Shown: one piece after another, positions 59,501-62,512 of the stretch
How positions within the stretch are numbered: the stretch's first letter is position 1
Layout of the letters: the number at the start of each line of letters is the position of its first letter
Assembly: GCA_019186985.1 (NCBI GenBank)
Contig: JABARQ010000015.1
Coordinates: 1-64,000, forward strand
Direction of reading: 5' to 3'
DNA length: 64,000 bases
Source of the DNA: Prosthecobacter sp.
GTDB taxonomy: Bacteria; Verrucomicrobiota; Verrucomicrobiia; Verrucomicrobiales; Verrucomicrobiaceae
The notes under the pieces: generated by a model
What the model saw: the letters and a program-made list of their open reading frames with translations, nothing else
Told to the model about the DNA's origin: nothing
The model's database searches: none
Program-made: the position numbers and the translations under genes

Positions 59501-59615
59501 CTGCCTGCAAGGGCTGGGCAACCTGCCAGAGACCCATTTCTGCGGCCAAAAAACAAGTCAGCCAGTAACGATGGCGACGAAGCTGGCGCAAAAAAGGAGA
59601 AGAACGCGATTTCAT
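35580..59615 (-). CDS. Giant autotransporter-associated beta-strand repeat (PATR) surface protein
   Basis: One uninterrupted gene of about 24 kb encodes some 8,011 residues. A long basic signal peptide (MKSRSSPFLRQLRRHRYWL..., cleavage near PLQA) directs export. Residues about 45-6,900 are PATR-type beta-helix repeats, seen in phrases like GAGTLTLVGTST and ANTYTGTTYVNGAVLEV. The end of the passenger (DNDYTGTTVVNAGILQVG) leads into Ig-like domains (about 6,936-7,459), a He_PIG-like domain (GLTFNKATGVISGRPTKAG, about 7,460-7,549) and a C-terminal domain to residue 8,011. I see no beta-barrel, LPXTG or PEP-CTERM anchor. The role is probably adhesion or a surface layer. The ATG at 59615 is preferred over the one at 59642 and a TTG at 59663 because it gives the shortest pre-signal region. 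Confidence 0.9.
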   Translation of the reverse strand: MKSRSSPFLRQLRRHRYWLTCFLAAEMGLWQVAQPLQAASLTWTAGSGTDFNWANSANWRGGLPQFLDDVGFNSPIPNPGSLASPGTINLGSGSTARSLRFNDDYTLQGGDLSLSLGGVSVGDGSTARISSVMTGTGGLQKDGLGTLILDADNTGLTGNVILNNGILVASGQAKALGTGQLRLIGGQLNLQGDTGTAFGNNTVVLGPVVIASDRVSAGAGVTHSLGTLSIGGQTLSAQAGPNVTSGTAGVTFGATALTANGTRFDVGSGANLTLGAMTGNNSIYKSGAGTLTLVGTSTRANATAASVIYEGRVVQGTAAGLGAATAPLFLAGGTTMQLSSDASTNAYPTTVFGNVNLVPDRATSGAAVTHTLGALTSIGANTYTVSAGANVASLTADVRFGAATATGATSLVVGAGSRFTLNSTFNNNGFDTTVSGAGDVTLAGAVSGGGGIVMNGNGLLTLSSANTQGKATVVNSGRVQLGNATALGATAVANAVLNGLGVLSTNGQNISVQSIQSAAGTTVENRSATASTITLTPGPGINSVLAGNLINGGTATLGVTVNTTAGGQVTLSGNNTHTGTTTLTQGRLNIDSNTALGTGGLTLTAGMIDNTSGGDVALTANNAVTFGGTAFTFGGTGNLSFGTGVVTSAAARTVTLMGDAGKTLSFGNWVNSYPSSTTTVNAVPGSNSTLRVAAFNSTSTASPGTIAGNGNLIITGGITPTAPSGASVVFSNAGTITLNGASTYTGATTFNAGTVRLNAAGGTATLQPASATTFAGGTFHYLGAAAGSSQRLGNVTLGAGGSSILVTGGTSGTSALNFGTASGAGFTLGTATQAALNIRLVGGNSPTVTTTLAASALVNGLMGARGAITFTDVSGNTRFATLTTSSGDNVISGLNIATTLPASGGVAGTNYIVNDTSVTVTGNVAANALQLNSSGTAQSLTLNSGQILTLTSGGLLYTGSGAFTVAGTGSVRSNSGTATDLIIHNYGTGGLTISAVIANGTGTSPLTVSGPGVTTLTGANTYTGVTYVTGGSTLSIPNNTALGAGALILNNGTLQISGTFSSARVVTLGLGGGTIEVNGGATHTVSGTIGGPGNLIKKGAGTLLLTGASTPPSGYTGAFTQVQDGVMQIGGSAGALPLTSTLVLGNGATSGVLVLGDGANARSATFTGLMTSGTGTANQIKAGGAGASGTLTYNGVPGTPSVFNGVIGGAGINENNLNLTLTAGILTLGGENTYNGMTTLNGGVLNINHASAIGTGALTLNAAAFDNTSGAPITLVGGRAITLGNNISFGATNSLDLGAGSTMTMTAGRTITLHGMPGSTSRLSVGTLNSTVASTLTVNRVQASDAVLSVGVFNLASTTSGTASITGNGNVEITGQLLATAPGATAFTYGGSGTLTVFGSSSYTGATTISGPGLLRLGAGGSLPSASAFTISSGVFDLNGNNQSLNGTFTLTGPGTISNSSATAATLTVASLSTANTGNLAGNLSAVMTQTGAATSMSGSYTNTGSLSFNNNGTGALTISGSLLNGGDVTLSANNTQVITVSSAVINSGGSIINNGSGTGTTTIQGNLGLDVSGVVQNSPTSNLVLTGNNSQFAGSISLNAGNIQVSSGATYRFDALALEAGSQILIGPVGGGASLGGSTTLIFNDSGTKTISGSILTTGTSLGGELNLEKGGSADWTLASSLSHNGTTTVSGGILRLAPASLSELIPDRSALILGNAAGVQVVLDGRTETVGSLSGGGASGGQVQLGSGGHLLVGSDGTSTVFGGAILGTNAFLTKQGNGVLTLTGQSSFSGLLDITGGGVVLARPGGQALSSSVDVRLGNAGTVLSVASSETIGRLNTAADSTLLIASGATLTTNHASASVVRSAKAHASTRVMTVPGGTDGLKVGMIVSATDGNPDLATGTYIVQIINHNQVLLSNTPIATTSSSGKNFTFREVDQMLGGISGAGSWTKLGGGNVVLAGPGNLSGTMTIADGAVIAGGVNVGGRNIIQDTVGNLTSVVLGDSGSPSFILASNGLNLAPFERIGSLGGGHLGDGSVGNPGVAIVSLTGFNSSGVLAVGANNQDSTYRGRITGTSNSLLLKEGSGVFTWTNNDAATALDGTVWVERGEMISNGTEGLGAGSNVVVSNAPGAKLTLGVSSSQGESLTFISGGGRGATRVFPNGVTGALTGNFLSGGGGTIDVGSGLALTSTATAAQYVYGGALTGVGGIDKQGNNTLELRGVSSYEGVTLVRPAAGVASNVNSVLTIGAYGASSGVGAPSGTGGYGQLPATTALRLQAGLAGSVNANAIFNLNGSTQTVIALTSLNSGGTKTLNFGGGVININNVAGTASNGFFDGALSGLGTINVNATHADGWRLTADTSAASVNNNIVHRGNLNINGGQVILEGTLGSIGDTVHVRIGSGAQLRVNRSDTTGSLSGSGNLVLDAGFNLVLTSAPQGGASTAGWSGTSSGGGGLILENRARLLMSTNQGYTGDTTVSGGSRMTLSYGGGGVNNIIPGNLRLMGGTLELAGGSTSAVVENVTVTRLGAGASSITQLPGMAGRINLGSIVRSLSTGSESGSVLQVFGTAASTITENDPVLGMGILGGYATYGATGAAVTTWAVGSPDGLLKTISGLPDISYLTVNASNPPAIGASSDVKGDFSFSSDTGSLRFNTAPAPASSLLLVDMVGEHTDMRIIESGGILVTKNFGDNDILFTGKASLSGGSGDIVANELVIHQHNTLGTLTMETTLVNNPYNPYVADLSLTKAGKGKVVLVKDNEYSGTTNILDGVLQVGDGSQFTGSLGSSSTILNNGWLSLKHGINLTSYLYSQISGIGSLRVESGATEVLSGANSSFLGGTYVVSGTLQVNNSTSQGGTGLGATAGLTSVAPGGTLAIGANGLSTVETIYLRGGMLSALSGGALFRSPVLVGESSSLRSNFSGSALTFAAPIITRPGAALTLTGTGTMVFNTSQSVLGQVQSSTNIYVGGAPLGGGAAGSLGRGAVTNNGTITVNMNDTHFALANNISGSGSLSLYRNVIHVTGNNTYAGTTFIGGNPNSFNVNADVRVGGENYDGRLGGGAIIVQSSSGAGSSLRYQTLRNVTLNNNITLNPWSNGTTGAFNALFHRMGLGSVTIAGTLTAGSHSQPGQNPFTQRALLQSEPGGVLTIAGPVVNGEDNRLNFQPVSNSVIEIAGTASNTLWGRFLGNNSDNTTANTIFRNTGTTTLKGYNNFASTGGTNRRNVVYIQRGSLVVDHTYLSDPDAANASQVPDGINNDANIYLLRGAMLQFNRSETIGELRAQSGSTIAVPTGVVLTIDNGISGNNNHVVRGNFTGDGTVLFSALNAAAWYGLYGASSLTGPAVIGSTSQITTARVADLGYGSGLGLAQEITLGVGGVLGNTPQEARLEYVSRSTTPHVTTRDFNLSASATLENRTLAEAVGDPTNVIKLNDVTGLALNMAVSGPNIAPGSRVTGINAGLNTITLSFSTLPGGIEAGQPIVVEDASQAATVRIGSNAIAPLIIGSDSSSSGSNGRIRITNLSNKTLILHGQTVGNEIRGMIDQGGAVLSLVANPKVADNDQYGHGRWTISNANNNFSGSITVNVGALEFAGNLGNGTNTTGVMGDLTAARTIDLGTNDFNGRRYAFTGGGDGLGAGGGAASTGSIIFNDPNPGVLNLGSNISFTQSFSSTTNPGSGRISNNGTKTVVINGSLTSGADGNRSWILDGTNTGDNIINGVISKGAGAAVVGIQKDGPGKWVLNSTTNTMTGTVTVNRGTLEVAGGASFDGGGTPANAHVGSIGDDSIVSLANAGSDGSSVGVATFRLRGSETIGGLAGAVGTGVILDENAILTVRNANQTYSGIISGGGGLTRTNNDTNARVSILPNRNTYTGPTTITTNGTNLVANRIDVYHLANAGQASGIGSAAADAANLVLNTGTGGGGLRWLGFADQSTDRLFTIGAGTSAANIWADGTVIGGTAAPKIEFTNTGDVAFTGSGNRTLVLRGATIADNLMAPRLTDNGADITSLSKIEGGLWILSNNNTYSGGTTITAGTLAVSHGSALGTGLVTINGGGGVGLEIRGGAGGISMANNITNSTASGGIQVRSGSNTLSGLVTLTANMGVAVDSGASLNLSNAASSVTGSGTLIKSGAGTLVLSGANTAGWTGAVQVRGGTLELNYATGENSKLPDGAALTLGTAGVLTLPGVDDNVSGQTNIFGTTGGAINLVGGGNNYVEQIGSLTLSQGASEIRRAAGSTATINLENITRAAGSGATIDFSAAEIATTNNFNDVNGGILATSGGAAGAAVGAYATVGKTSWAVTSNTGSDIKITALASNLYASNSYTSGSNTDVSGAAPSTSGAATAFTLRFNQNQATTLTLGGLLSLEGAGILVTPNVGANHVIITGNAIQNNSAAASLDAVILHQHNISGHLQINSVIQNNTSAHQITKSGAGKVFLNAINTQTGAVNINEGEIQVGGTAAAPSTATAATLGGSTALPVNMSQGAALTFLSSDTALQTLGVVQGGGTITLAAGNLKPVLLSSDSGSFAGEIVISGGVLQISGNNNALGSNRGRTTINAGGTLQINDNRSTGELITMNQNSTIALLAAATGATISGRMTLANSTPAGAVINLPAGSALTVSGLIDAGNGFTKNGNGILTLSASNFSGVLDGFTAANADATLRGQILLNAGEIRVGNARALGASGFASRVTVASGATLDLRGQATAYVDDSDPFRKFIEVQGSGVNGTGALRNTSGTGTFSHLVFSGNATLSGGGFANGSRLDLASYDINTNTGSTLDGNFTRVFPTLAGNGHELTVKGASQGGGVVLHQPTFTSALGKITVQEGILRLEMDAPVNSAGLWGGIGAADVTGGIEIAYAGATFTDYTTPASGNSPNVGARLNLYRNFNVHHSVPITMNGVVARGGAADLRGGGANYIDFGNDTLPNPRTYLDGNITVLGEAARNIFHIDASGSGFDVSIVEQGNLTGSIQSKLIVGGQITGAGGFTKTGYRELRLTNNNTFTGEMNILRHGTAAVDWQSNTVAINGVNYQTYGEAEGWAEWGVTLTGVNAQLSGVSAINLQRRGMLTLDNTGRLDATSNVVGGNNNNRINDAGTFNMNNGWLRIHGGTAPNTEKIATEAGAAVRVASSTNMIDLWPLDGAGQPMTLTIGRIERSPGAVLRIRNLDATSTFGSAEPSEGVDSVRVLLNSTTGISQYGSGTSATNKAVVAGVFGGIMPHTYLADLRDLGYNNANASDLYNQGRNLQYATGSHFMTLEGGYLRPLDDSEYYTPADGVLDALNGAGQNVNLNVVNAIVRQDMTVNSLRFGPLSDSRGDNVGTAAAINNGTTLTSYSTPYVTNLFIDGRLTVASGMVSSAYFAMGDSTNGNNAFINDTVIAGGTLAFGSREAIINNQNAVVRFTDGTVQVGNSFNIRSDITGSGGLTKTGIGQVVLDGYNTYTGVTYVGEGNLLLRNGRSAAGAGGPGNHIYITGSGQLLTGNGIVVGAPGARKDILVGPLTGNQIVMNSSNDLNYLYGNITVDNVDAAGQAVFIPLMSASGGNSVLIVDGNITGGSTPIVNDTVASSSRILNLSGSANAFVILRGQLGDRLDANGNAIPVSGVVASYPTGTVLSTGPAVGSTVTNQNEVFRFTVTGNNDLNVIMERQTNAAGRLLLDQGVLYISYDPSAAGNDGTGFWTNTAISRIAGGDSNGVQATNGNTTQHGFNIGGAGNTAIFLGQPGANGVSGQSFNMTSWTINSGNTTYMGGINETGSVSYGTGNGTLTLAKQARLYAMAGGTVNLNMRLSGSTQSILKTGRGNVVLMNASLATAGDVGSFELGGGTLTIDHNGANVARLGAAGNFTFRGGSMVSLGRTNAAFTANYSTDTAAVRTVAFTAGVSEIEARTMAAQSLTINLGNTNATNGVITRTAGAAVSFIENQAAGGTAAINLQFGTSTALVRDRIISWATYGNASRTALDFARVNTSNRVTTATALRSGAELNNNVATWAAGQNVSENGGAGFGGTLGGSLSINTLRFDTMSDSFVSLGGNTLTIAGDGVAGGILASTATGAASKTIANGTISNSTDLVVHQYGQGNLTIGAVITGTGSLTIAGPSTTLPSQFNTTGTVKLTGANTYTGTTYVNGAVLEVASTSALGTNPTSNTNSQLTLNGGTLRWTGGIESLGNRGVTVQGNGGVIEVARPDGNLILGNAISVAQPALVSEDQFRGDLIKTGPGTLTFMSGGNAYNGSFQGLLDIRQGSLVVMADVADPGNNNTGTTTILGTNRSWADGTVFRQGTSFQAFLGNGNNGGDWNIEEFLTFEGNNTFTYSGLLDINANLGLPASLDGQLNLGSRRPLNLFGAINFAGTTTFDVGALTNINALPTVNAANVSIVRFTNGQGYIMGSGDIVKDGLGQLEFRGNSMEWRGGLVIKQGTVYASNQGDALGTGYLNGKTIKLGDADRGGVAQLMINNPDGIHNWVFDIKHDIDVAYNPAQTKRLGVDNTSNGSRVSFDGNITLNDSLALLIQDGGISSGGEQTVLNLNGSLRDGAVTSGNINIQVSDSSGPGAGAANDNANGRMAGYLVLNGNNSAWTGDISISANLTNDFDKTTILRFGHNQALTAANDVTMNYNSILQSGGRSVTIGNLVTAGGNGPFTGNVGTVGASTNGGTEIIENAASVMGTLTIHQSTPSTFEASWDALFRDGVPNSQFFAVGTNSHLSGSALNLVKDGVGWAVLTHDNDYTGTTVVNAGILQVGRGGIGDTGGINALGTTVKAGATLAGTGWIQGGAALNALNVQSGAFVAPGDMSGRDVGTLNVSGNAIFQAGAEALLQVRLPTYNAPGSVDVSDSNYISWRNGLASDEFSHALSDLVTSEQHDMINVTSLTGPGTLTFVSGSKITLINEGYTPRAGDVFHLLKAGANGTNGVLGQVNVGDTIRTGTEAGTDLTLFELGGNFRWDTSLLNTLGVLLVVTQEGASSLPTPPTIPQAPTRSPATGTLEPGVTFTITCRADANTVPPSVIDFALVRDGAPLSSDLYTVTYNPTDRIPAGAGVTATFTLVASSATKGSFQVRAQNAGGSVTSSAVTVNVNDTPIILASGQPTSRTVDPSLPGAPSSTTFTSTVTGPGPYTAVWLRVDGGTEVPLQTGPATAVVDQSNRFTSSFTLEEITEAEDGQYACRFISTVNESLSVTSNPAILSVRKAVANVVATRTRYPGNTYQGETITFSVTANGDAPLTYRWFRNGTEIPDSNSATLKVTNSAILPVPDVYFCRVTNNVNSADSNSVSLPVLSPVPVIDSSTVSARTVLAGASLAMNVVASGRPTLKYAWKKDGKPVTGATSATYTMDPVSMTHGGVYTCEVSNSTSTKKTAGPADVIVVDNTTRLLPVFKNATSFTLTANVGKNAKSSATYKWFRRTFETQTIPGEDGAPDQDVIVAVDTPIPTNDSRFVGAEYTGAALATLRVGNAVMADDGLYVCKVKGSDNTEVAGCFYDVRVYDTAPENTTPAAFKPGVIGGYYSDAVTLAGDRNKTAVTFSTSSKMPAGLTFNKATGVISGRPTKAGIYSIITWATNQAGDSNKVTSTLQIFDVPAGVAGNFAGPVARSSALNGNLGGRFEMTVTSLGLFSGKLTLGSGTSRSFKGELAMNVDASGTLLEAPSGSFVVPATKTEPAVTVEFDLGITPSADVLPPAVKAPPSVLITNATITSGASSVAFTGWRNGWAAKAVANISAVPTEYLGLYNIAFGLPDASSLVANTDVPQGAGYASGKVESSGNCKLAGRTADGETLTASSFVGPSGQMFLFQVLYKTTTKGSILSDDPATPVIETLLIDTRSTPNDTDNDVTGVVSHVRPPDPAAATKARVYRAGFGSTQVISGVPATSVTTPVVLTVVGGRYIAPAKTDTKVLLGVDPGSNNAELTFLEDGEDDIVTGTNPNVVISIGAASKVTVPKKTTTVNTAGTTLTATAASGAFSGKFELVDNNPVAGQKPNPVKRPVTYQGLIIRERLVGGGTSLVGMGYFLNDQLPQPASGGTPATTTKDTPRLSGMVILAPVGP
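36970..38810 (-). other. Ig-like domain series of the giant protein
   Basis: About five Ig-like segments and one He_PIG-like domain follow the repeats. The Ig strand-F pattern Y-x-C is visible in QYACRFIS, VYFCRVTN, VYTCEVSN and LYVCKVKG, with the strand-C tryptophan in LTYRWFRNG and LKYAWKKDG. Such domains usually act as spacers or binding modules in secreted bacterial proteins. Confidence 0.75.
38900..59480 (-). repeat. PATR beta-helix repeat region of the giant gene
   Basis: Across about 20 kb the protein repeats a degenerate unit of roughly 30-60 residues with the core G-(A/S)-G-(T)-L-x-(L/K)-x-G-x-N-T-Y-x-G-x-T-x-(V/I)-x-x-G-x-L. Units are diverged, not recently copied. One larger duplicated block is visible near the N-terminal end (about 58350-58600 and 58790-59000). 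The strong compositional bias leaves long open frames on the opposite strand. Confidence 0.85.
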
Positions 59616-59708
59616 GGCTGCAAAAGGTTGATTTTCAATCATCTGGCAGTTACGGCTGATCAAATTTGACCTGGTCGGGCTTTATTTTGTTTTATTTATT
59701 TACCGTCC

Positions 59709-59737
59709 ATTTTGGCAGCCTGGCTGTTCAATGTAAA
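59709..59737 (-). promoter_or_regulatory. Candidate promoter of the giant gene
   Basis: On the minus strand TTTACA (59732-59737) and CAAAAT (59709-59714) are 17 bases apart. The -35 box overlaps one arm of the palindrome at 59732-59752. The expected leader to the ATG at 59615 is about 87 bases. The -10 match is only four of six. Confidence 0.4.
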
Positions 59738-59752
59738 TACATTTGATTTACA
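59732..59752. promoter_or_regulatory. 21-base palindrome, candidate operator
   Basis: TGTAAAT (59732-59738) and ATTTACA (59746-59752) are perfect seven-base inverted arms around ACATTTG. The symmetry and size suit a dimeric helix-turn-helix regulator. Its position between divergent genes, over the putative -35 of the giant gene, would let one protein control both. Confidence 0.5.
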
Positions 59753-59825
59753 CAAAGGCTTGGAACTGAGTGTGAAATAATCGGGTCAAATATTACGACT
59801 TTCCCCTCGTTCATACCCGCTCTTC

Positions 59826-60605
59826 ATGGCTGTTTTAGACCTCTTCAACCTGTCAGGCCGTCGTGCCCTGATCACTGGAGGATCCCGTGGTCTCGGCCTG
59901 GAAATGGCCCGAGCCTTGGGCGAAGCCGGAGCTGAAGTCATCATTTCCGGCTCGAACCACGATCATCTGGCCCGAGCCTGTGAGGACTTGTGCAGCGAAG
60001 ACCTTCATGTCAGCTCGATTCAGGCTGACTTATCGAGCCCCAATCAAGCGGAACGCCTCTGTGAAATCATTTTACGCGATCACGCCCCGATTGACATTCT
60101 GATTAATAACGTAGGCGGCCGTCGCCTCAACACACCTACAGAAAATCTTGATCTTAAAGACTGGCAACGCATTATTGACCTAAATCTAACTCAAGCCTTT
60201 CTCCTCACCAAGCACTTGGGTGCCGCCATGATCCCCCGGAAATGGGGTCGCATCATCAACATTGCCTCCATCAATGCCCTCTGGCCGGGAAAAGCCATGC
60301 GCGGACGTAGCTATGAAACCGCCAAGGCTGCCCTGACCATGTTCACCAAGGCCGTCGCTGCCGACTGGGCGGTCCATGGCATCACGGTCAACGCCATCGC
60401 CCCCGGCCCGTTCCTCACCGATGCCAACCGGCGCTGGATCGGTGAGCGCCCCGAATTTGAAGGGGAGGTGGCTTCCAGCATCCCCATGGGTCGCTGGGGC
60501 AGGCCGGAAGAGATCGGCCCCCTCGCCCTCTACCTGGCCAGCGAAGCCAGCAGTTACATGACCGGCAGTGTGCTCGTCATCGACGGTGGCAGGCTGCTCT
60601 GGTAA
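59826..60605 (+). CDS. SDR-family dehydrogenase, gluconate 5-dehydrogenase-like
   Basis: The 259-residue cytoplasmic enzyme is a classical short-chain dehydrogenase. The cofactor motif is TGGSRGLG (about residues 17-24), then NNVGG, the catalytic Ser in INIASINAL, and the YxxxK in SYETAKAAL. The opening LFNLSGRRALITGG resembles gluconate 5-dehydrogenase-type SDRs, so a sugar acid or polyol is a likely substrate. It is the first gene of a five-gene operon that reaches the window end. Its first 400 bases are much lower in GC than the rest of the gene. Confidence 0.88.
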   Translation: MAVLDLFNLSGRRALITGGSRGLGLEMARALGEAGAEVIISGSNHDHLARACEDLCSEDLHVSSIQADLSSPNQAERLCEIILRDHAPIDILINNVGGRRLNTPTENLDLKDWQRIIDLNLTQAFLLTKHLGAAMIPRKWGRIINIASINALWPGKAMRGRSYETAKAALTMFTKAVAADWAVHGITVNAIAPGPFLTDANRRWIGERPEFEGEVASSIPMGRWGRPEEIGPLALYLASEASSYMTGSVLVIDGGRLLW

Positions 60606-60618
60606 TTTCCCTCTTTTC

Positions 60619-61527
60619 ATGCCCTCCCGACACAAACTCCGAGGCGTTCTGCCCGTCTTTCAAACCCCCTGGCTCCCGGACGAAACACTCGACCTCGACA
60701 CCCTCGAACGCGAAATCGACTGGCTCTACGACTGCGGTGCCAACGGCGTCGTGATGGCCATGGTGTCCGAAACCCTGCGCCTCGACAGCGAGGAGCGCGA
60801 CCAGCTCGCCTCAGCCGCCTGCCGCTTCAGCCAGGGACGCGGAGCCGTCGTCATCAGCGTCGGCGCTGAATCCTCCAAGACCGCCGAGCGCCACGCCCGC
60901 CATGCGGAGAGCGTCGGTGCCGAGGCCGTCATGGCCATCCCCCCCGTTTCCATCGGCATCGGGGAGCCCGAACTGCTGAGCTATTACACCCGCATCATCC
61001 AGTCGATCCAGATCCCCGTCATCGTCCAGGATGCGAGCGGCTATGTCGGCAAACCCATGCCCATCGCCATGCAGGCCCGCCTCCTCGACGAATTCGGCCC
61101 GGAGCGTGTCCAGTACAAGCCCGAAGCCTCCCCCATCGGCCCCAAGCTCTCCGAACTGCGCGACGCCACCCAGGGCCGCGCACGCGTCTTCGAAGGCACC
61201 GGAGGCATCGCCCTGGTTGATTCCTTCAAGCGTGGCATCGTCGGCACCATGCCAGGCGCCGACCTGATCCGGGGACTCGTGCCTCTCTGGAGGGCCCTGG
61301 AGGCGGGTGACACCGAAAAGGCCGACCGCATCCACGGCCCGCTCTCCGCCCTGATCTCGATGCAGACCAGCCTGGACGGCTTCCTCGCCGTTGAAAAACA
61401 CCTGCTTGTCCGTCAGGGCATCTTCAAAAACCCCCTCGTCCGCGGCCCCGTCGGCTTCAGGCTCGATGAGGAAACCCGGCACGAGGTGGATCGACAGTTT
61501 GACCGGATGATCGCGGCGGCAGGCTGA
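60619..61527 (+). CDS. DapA-family (dihydrodipicolinate synthase/aldolase) protein
   Basis: The 302-residue TIM-barrel enzyme follows the family pattern: LRGVLPVFQTPW at the start, GANGVVMAMVSE, and the Schiff-base lysine in VQYKPEASP (about residue 174). Members include lysine-biosynthetic DapA, N-acetylneuraminate lyase and sugar-acid aldolases or dehydratases; the context of dehydrogenases favours a sugar-acid or keto-acid role over lysine synthesis. It starts 13 bases after the SDR gene. Confidence 0.88.
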   Translation: MPSRHKLRGVLPVFQTPWLPDETLDLDTLEREIDWLYDCGANGVVMAMVSETLRLDSEERDQLASAACRFSQGRGAVVISVGAESSKTAERHARHAESVGAEAVMAIPPVSIGIGEPELLSYYTRIIQSIQIPVIVQDASGYVGKPMPIAMQARLLDEFGPERVQYKPEASPIGPKLSELRDATQGRARVFEGTGGIALVDSFKRGIVGTMPGADLIRGLVPLWRALEAGDTEKADRIHGPLSALISMQTSLDGFLAVEKHLLVRQGIFKNPLVRGPVGFRLDEETRHEVDRQFDRMIAAAG

Positions 61528-61602
61528 GCCTTTCACCAGCCCGCTCATTCTCTTTCTGAAAGCACCGGCTTCCTTGCAGCGAGTTAGGGAAGCCCGCTCA
61601 TC

Positions 61603-62460
61603 ATGATCATCGACGTCCACTCCCACGCCTGGAACTTCCCCGCCGACTTTTCGGAAGACTTCATCACCCAGGCCGGACGTGCCCGTCCCGGAGTGAAGGT
61701 GGACATGAGCGCCACCTATGAAGCCTATCGTGCGACCGCCCCTGAAGACACCCGCACCCTCGTCTTTGGCGGCAAGGCAAGGCTAAGCGGCCTTTGGGTC
61801 GATGACCGGACCATCGCCGACTATGTCGCCCGGGATGCCGGACGCCTGATCGGGTTTCTCTCCGTCGATCCCACGCAGGAAGGCTGGGAGCGCGAGCTGC
61901 GAACAGGCCATGAGGAGCTTGGCCTGCGCGGCATCAAGCTTCTGCCCATGTATGCCGGCTTCAGCCCCGATGATCCAAAGCTCGCCCCCCTGTGGCGTTA
62001 TGCGGAGAAAAACGGACTTCCCGTGCTGCTGCACATGGGCACCACCTTCATCGCCCAGGCCCCCCTCGCCTTCACCCTGCCCCGCCTGATCGAGCCCGTG
62101 GCGCTGAAGCATCCAGGCCTGAAGATCATCCTGGCCCACCTCGGCCATCCCTATGAAGGCGAATGCCTGGTGACGATCCGCAAGCATGAAAACGTCTTCG
62201 CCGATGTCAGCGCCCTGCATTACCGCCCCTGGCAGCTCTACAACTCCCTCATGCTCGCCCAGGAGTACGGCGTCTGGCATAAGATTTTGTTCGGCACCGA
62301 CTTCCCCTTCACCACCGTCAACGCCTCCATCGACGGCATCCGCAAACTCAACGACATGCTCGAAGGCACCAGACTGCCGAGGCTCGACCCTGCCCAGATC
62401 GAGGCCATGATCCACCGCGACAGCCTGAAGCTGCTCGGCCTGGAGCGGGGCCACGCCTGA
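61603..62460 (+). CDS. Amidohydrolase family protein (amidohydrolase_2 type)
   Basis: The 285-residue TIM-barrel metal hydrolase starts with MIIDVHSHAWNF, which carries the HxH metal ligands. Later motifs are IKLLPMYAGFSP, VLLHMGTTF, IILAHLGHPYEGE and ILFGTDFPFTT (the conserved aspartate). The amidohydrolase_2 group includes lactonases and decarboxylases. Together with the SDR and DapA-type genes, a lactone or acid-processing step is plausible. It starts 75 bases after the DapA-type gene. Confidence 0.87.
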   Translation: MIIDVHSHAWNFPADFSEDFITQAGRARPGVKVDMSATYEAYRATAPEDTRTLVFGGKARLSGLWVDDRTIADYVARDAGRLIGFLSVDPTQEGWERELRTGHEELGLRGIKLLPMYAGFSPDDPKLAPLWRYAEKNGLPVLLHMGTTFIAQAPLAFTLPRLIEPVALKHPGLKIILAHLGHPYEGECLVTIRKHENVFADVSALHYRPWQLYNSLMLAQEYGVWHKILFGTDFPFTTVNASIDGIRKLNDMLEGTRLPRLDPAQIEAMIHRDSLKLLGLERGHA

Positions 62461-62512
62461 TCACAGGTGGAGCTTGCCTCTCCGCCATCCCTTTTCATCC
62501 TCCGCCCCCGCC

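Larger units (their letters stand above)
59616..59825. promoter_or_regulatory. AT-rich divergent control region giant gene / SDR operon
   Basis: These 210 bases are clearly more AT-rich than their surroundings and separate the giant gene from the divergent SDR operon. They contain a 21-base palindrome, a promoter-like pair for the giant gene and an approximately 90-base leader before its ATG. No good -35/-10 pair was found for the SDR gene. Confidence 0.6.

Noticed and set aside
35580-59615. Giant repeat region as a CRISPR array or nucleotide tandem repeat
   Set aside because: The repeats are diverged at DNA level, vary in length and keep one open frame, which fits protein repeats.
59643-59663. 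TTG start of the giant gene at 59663
   Set aside because: It would add 16 residues before a complete signal peptide and has no ribosome binding site; the ATG at 59615 is simpler.
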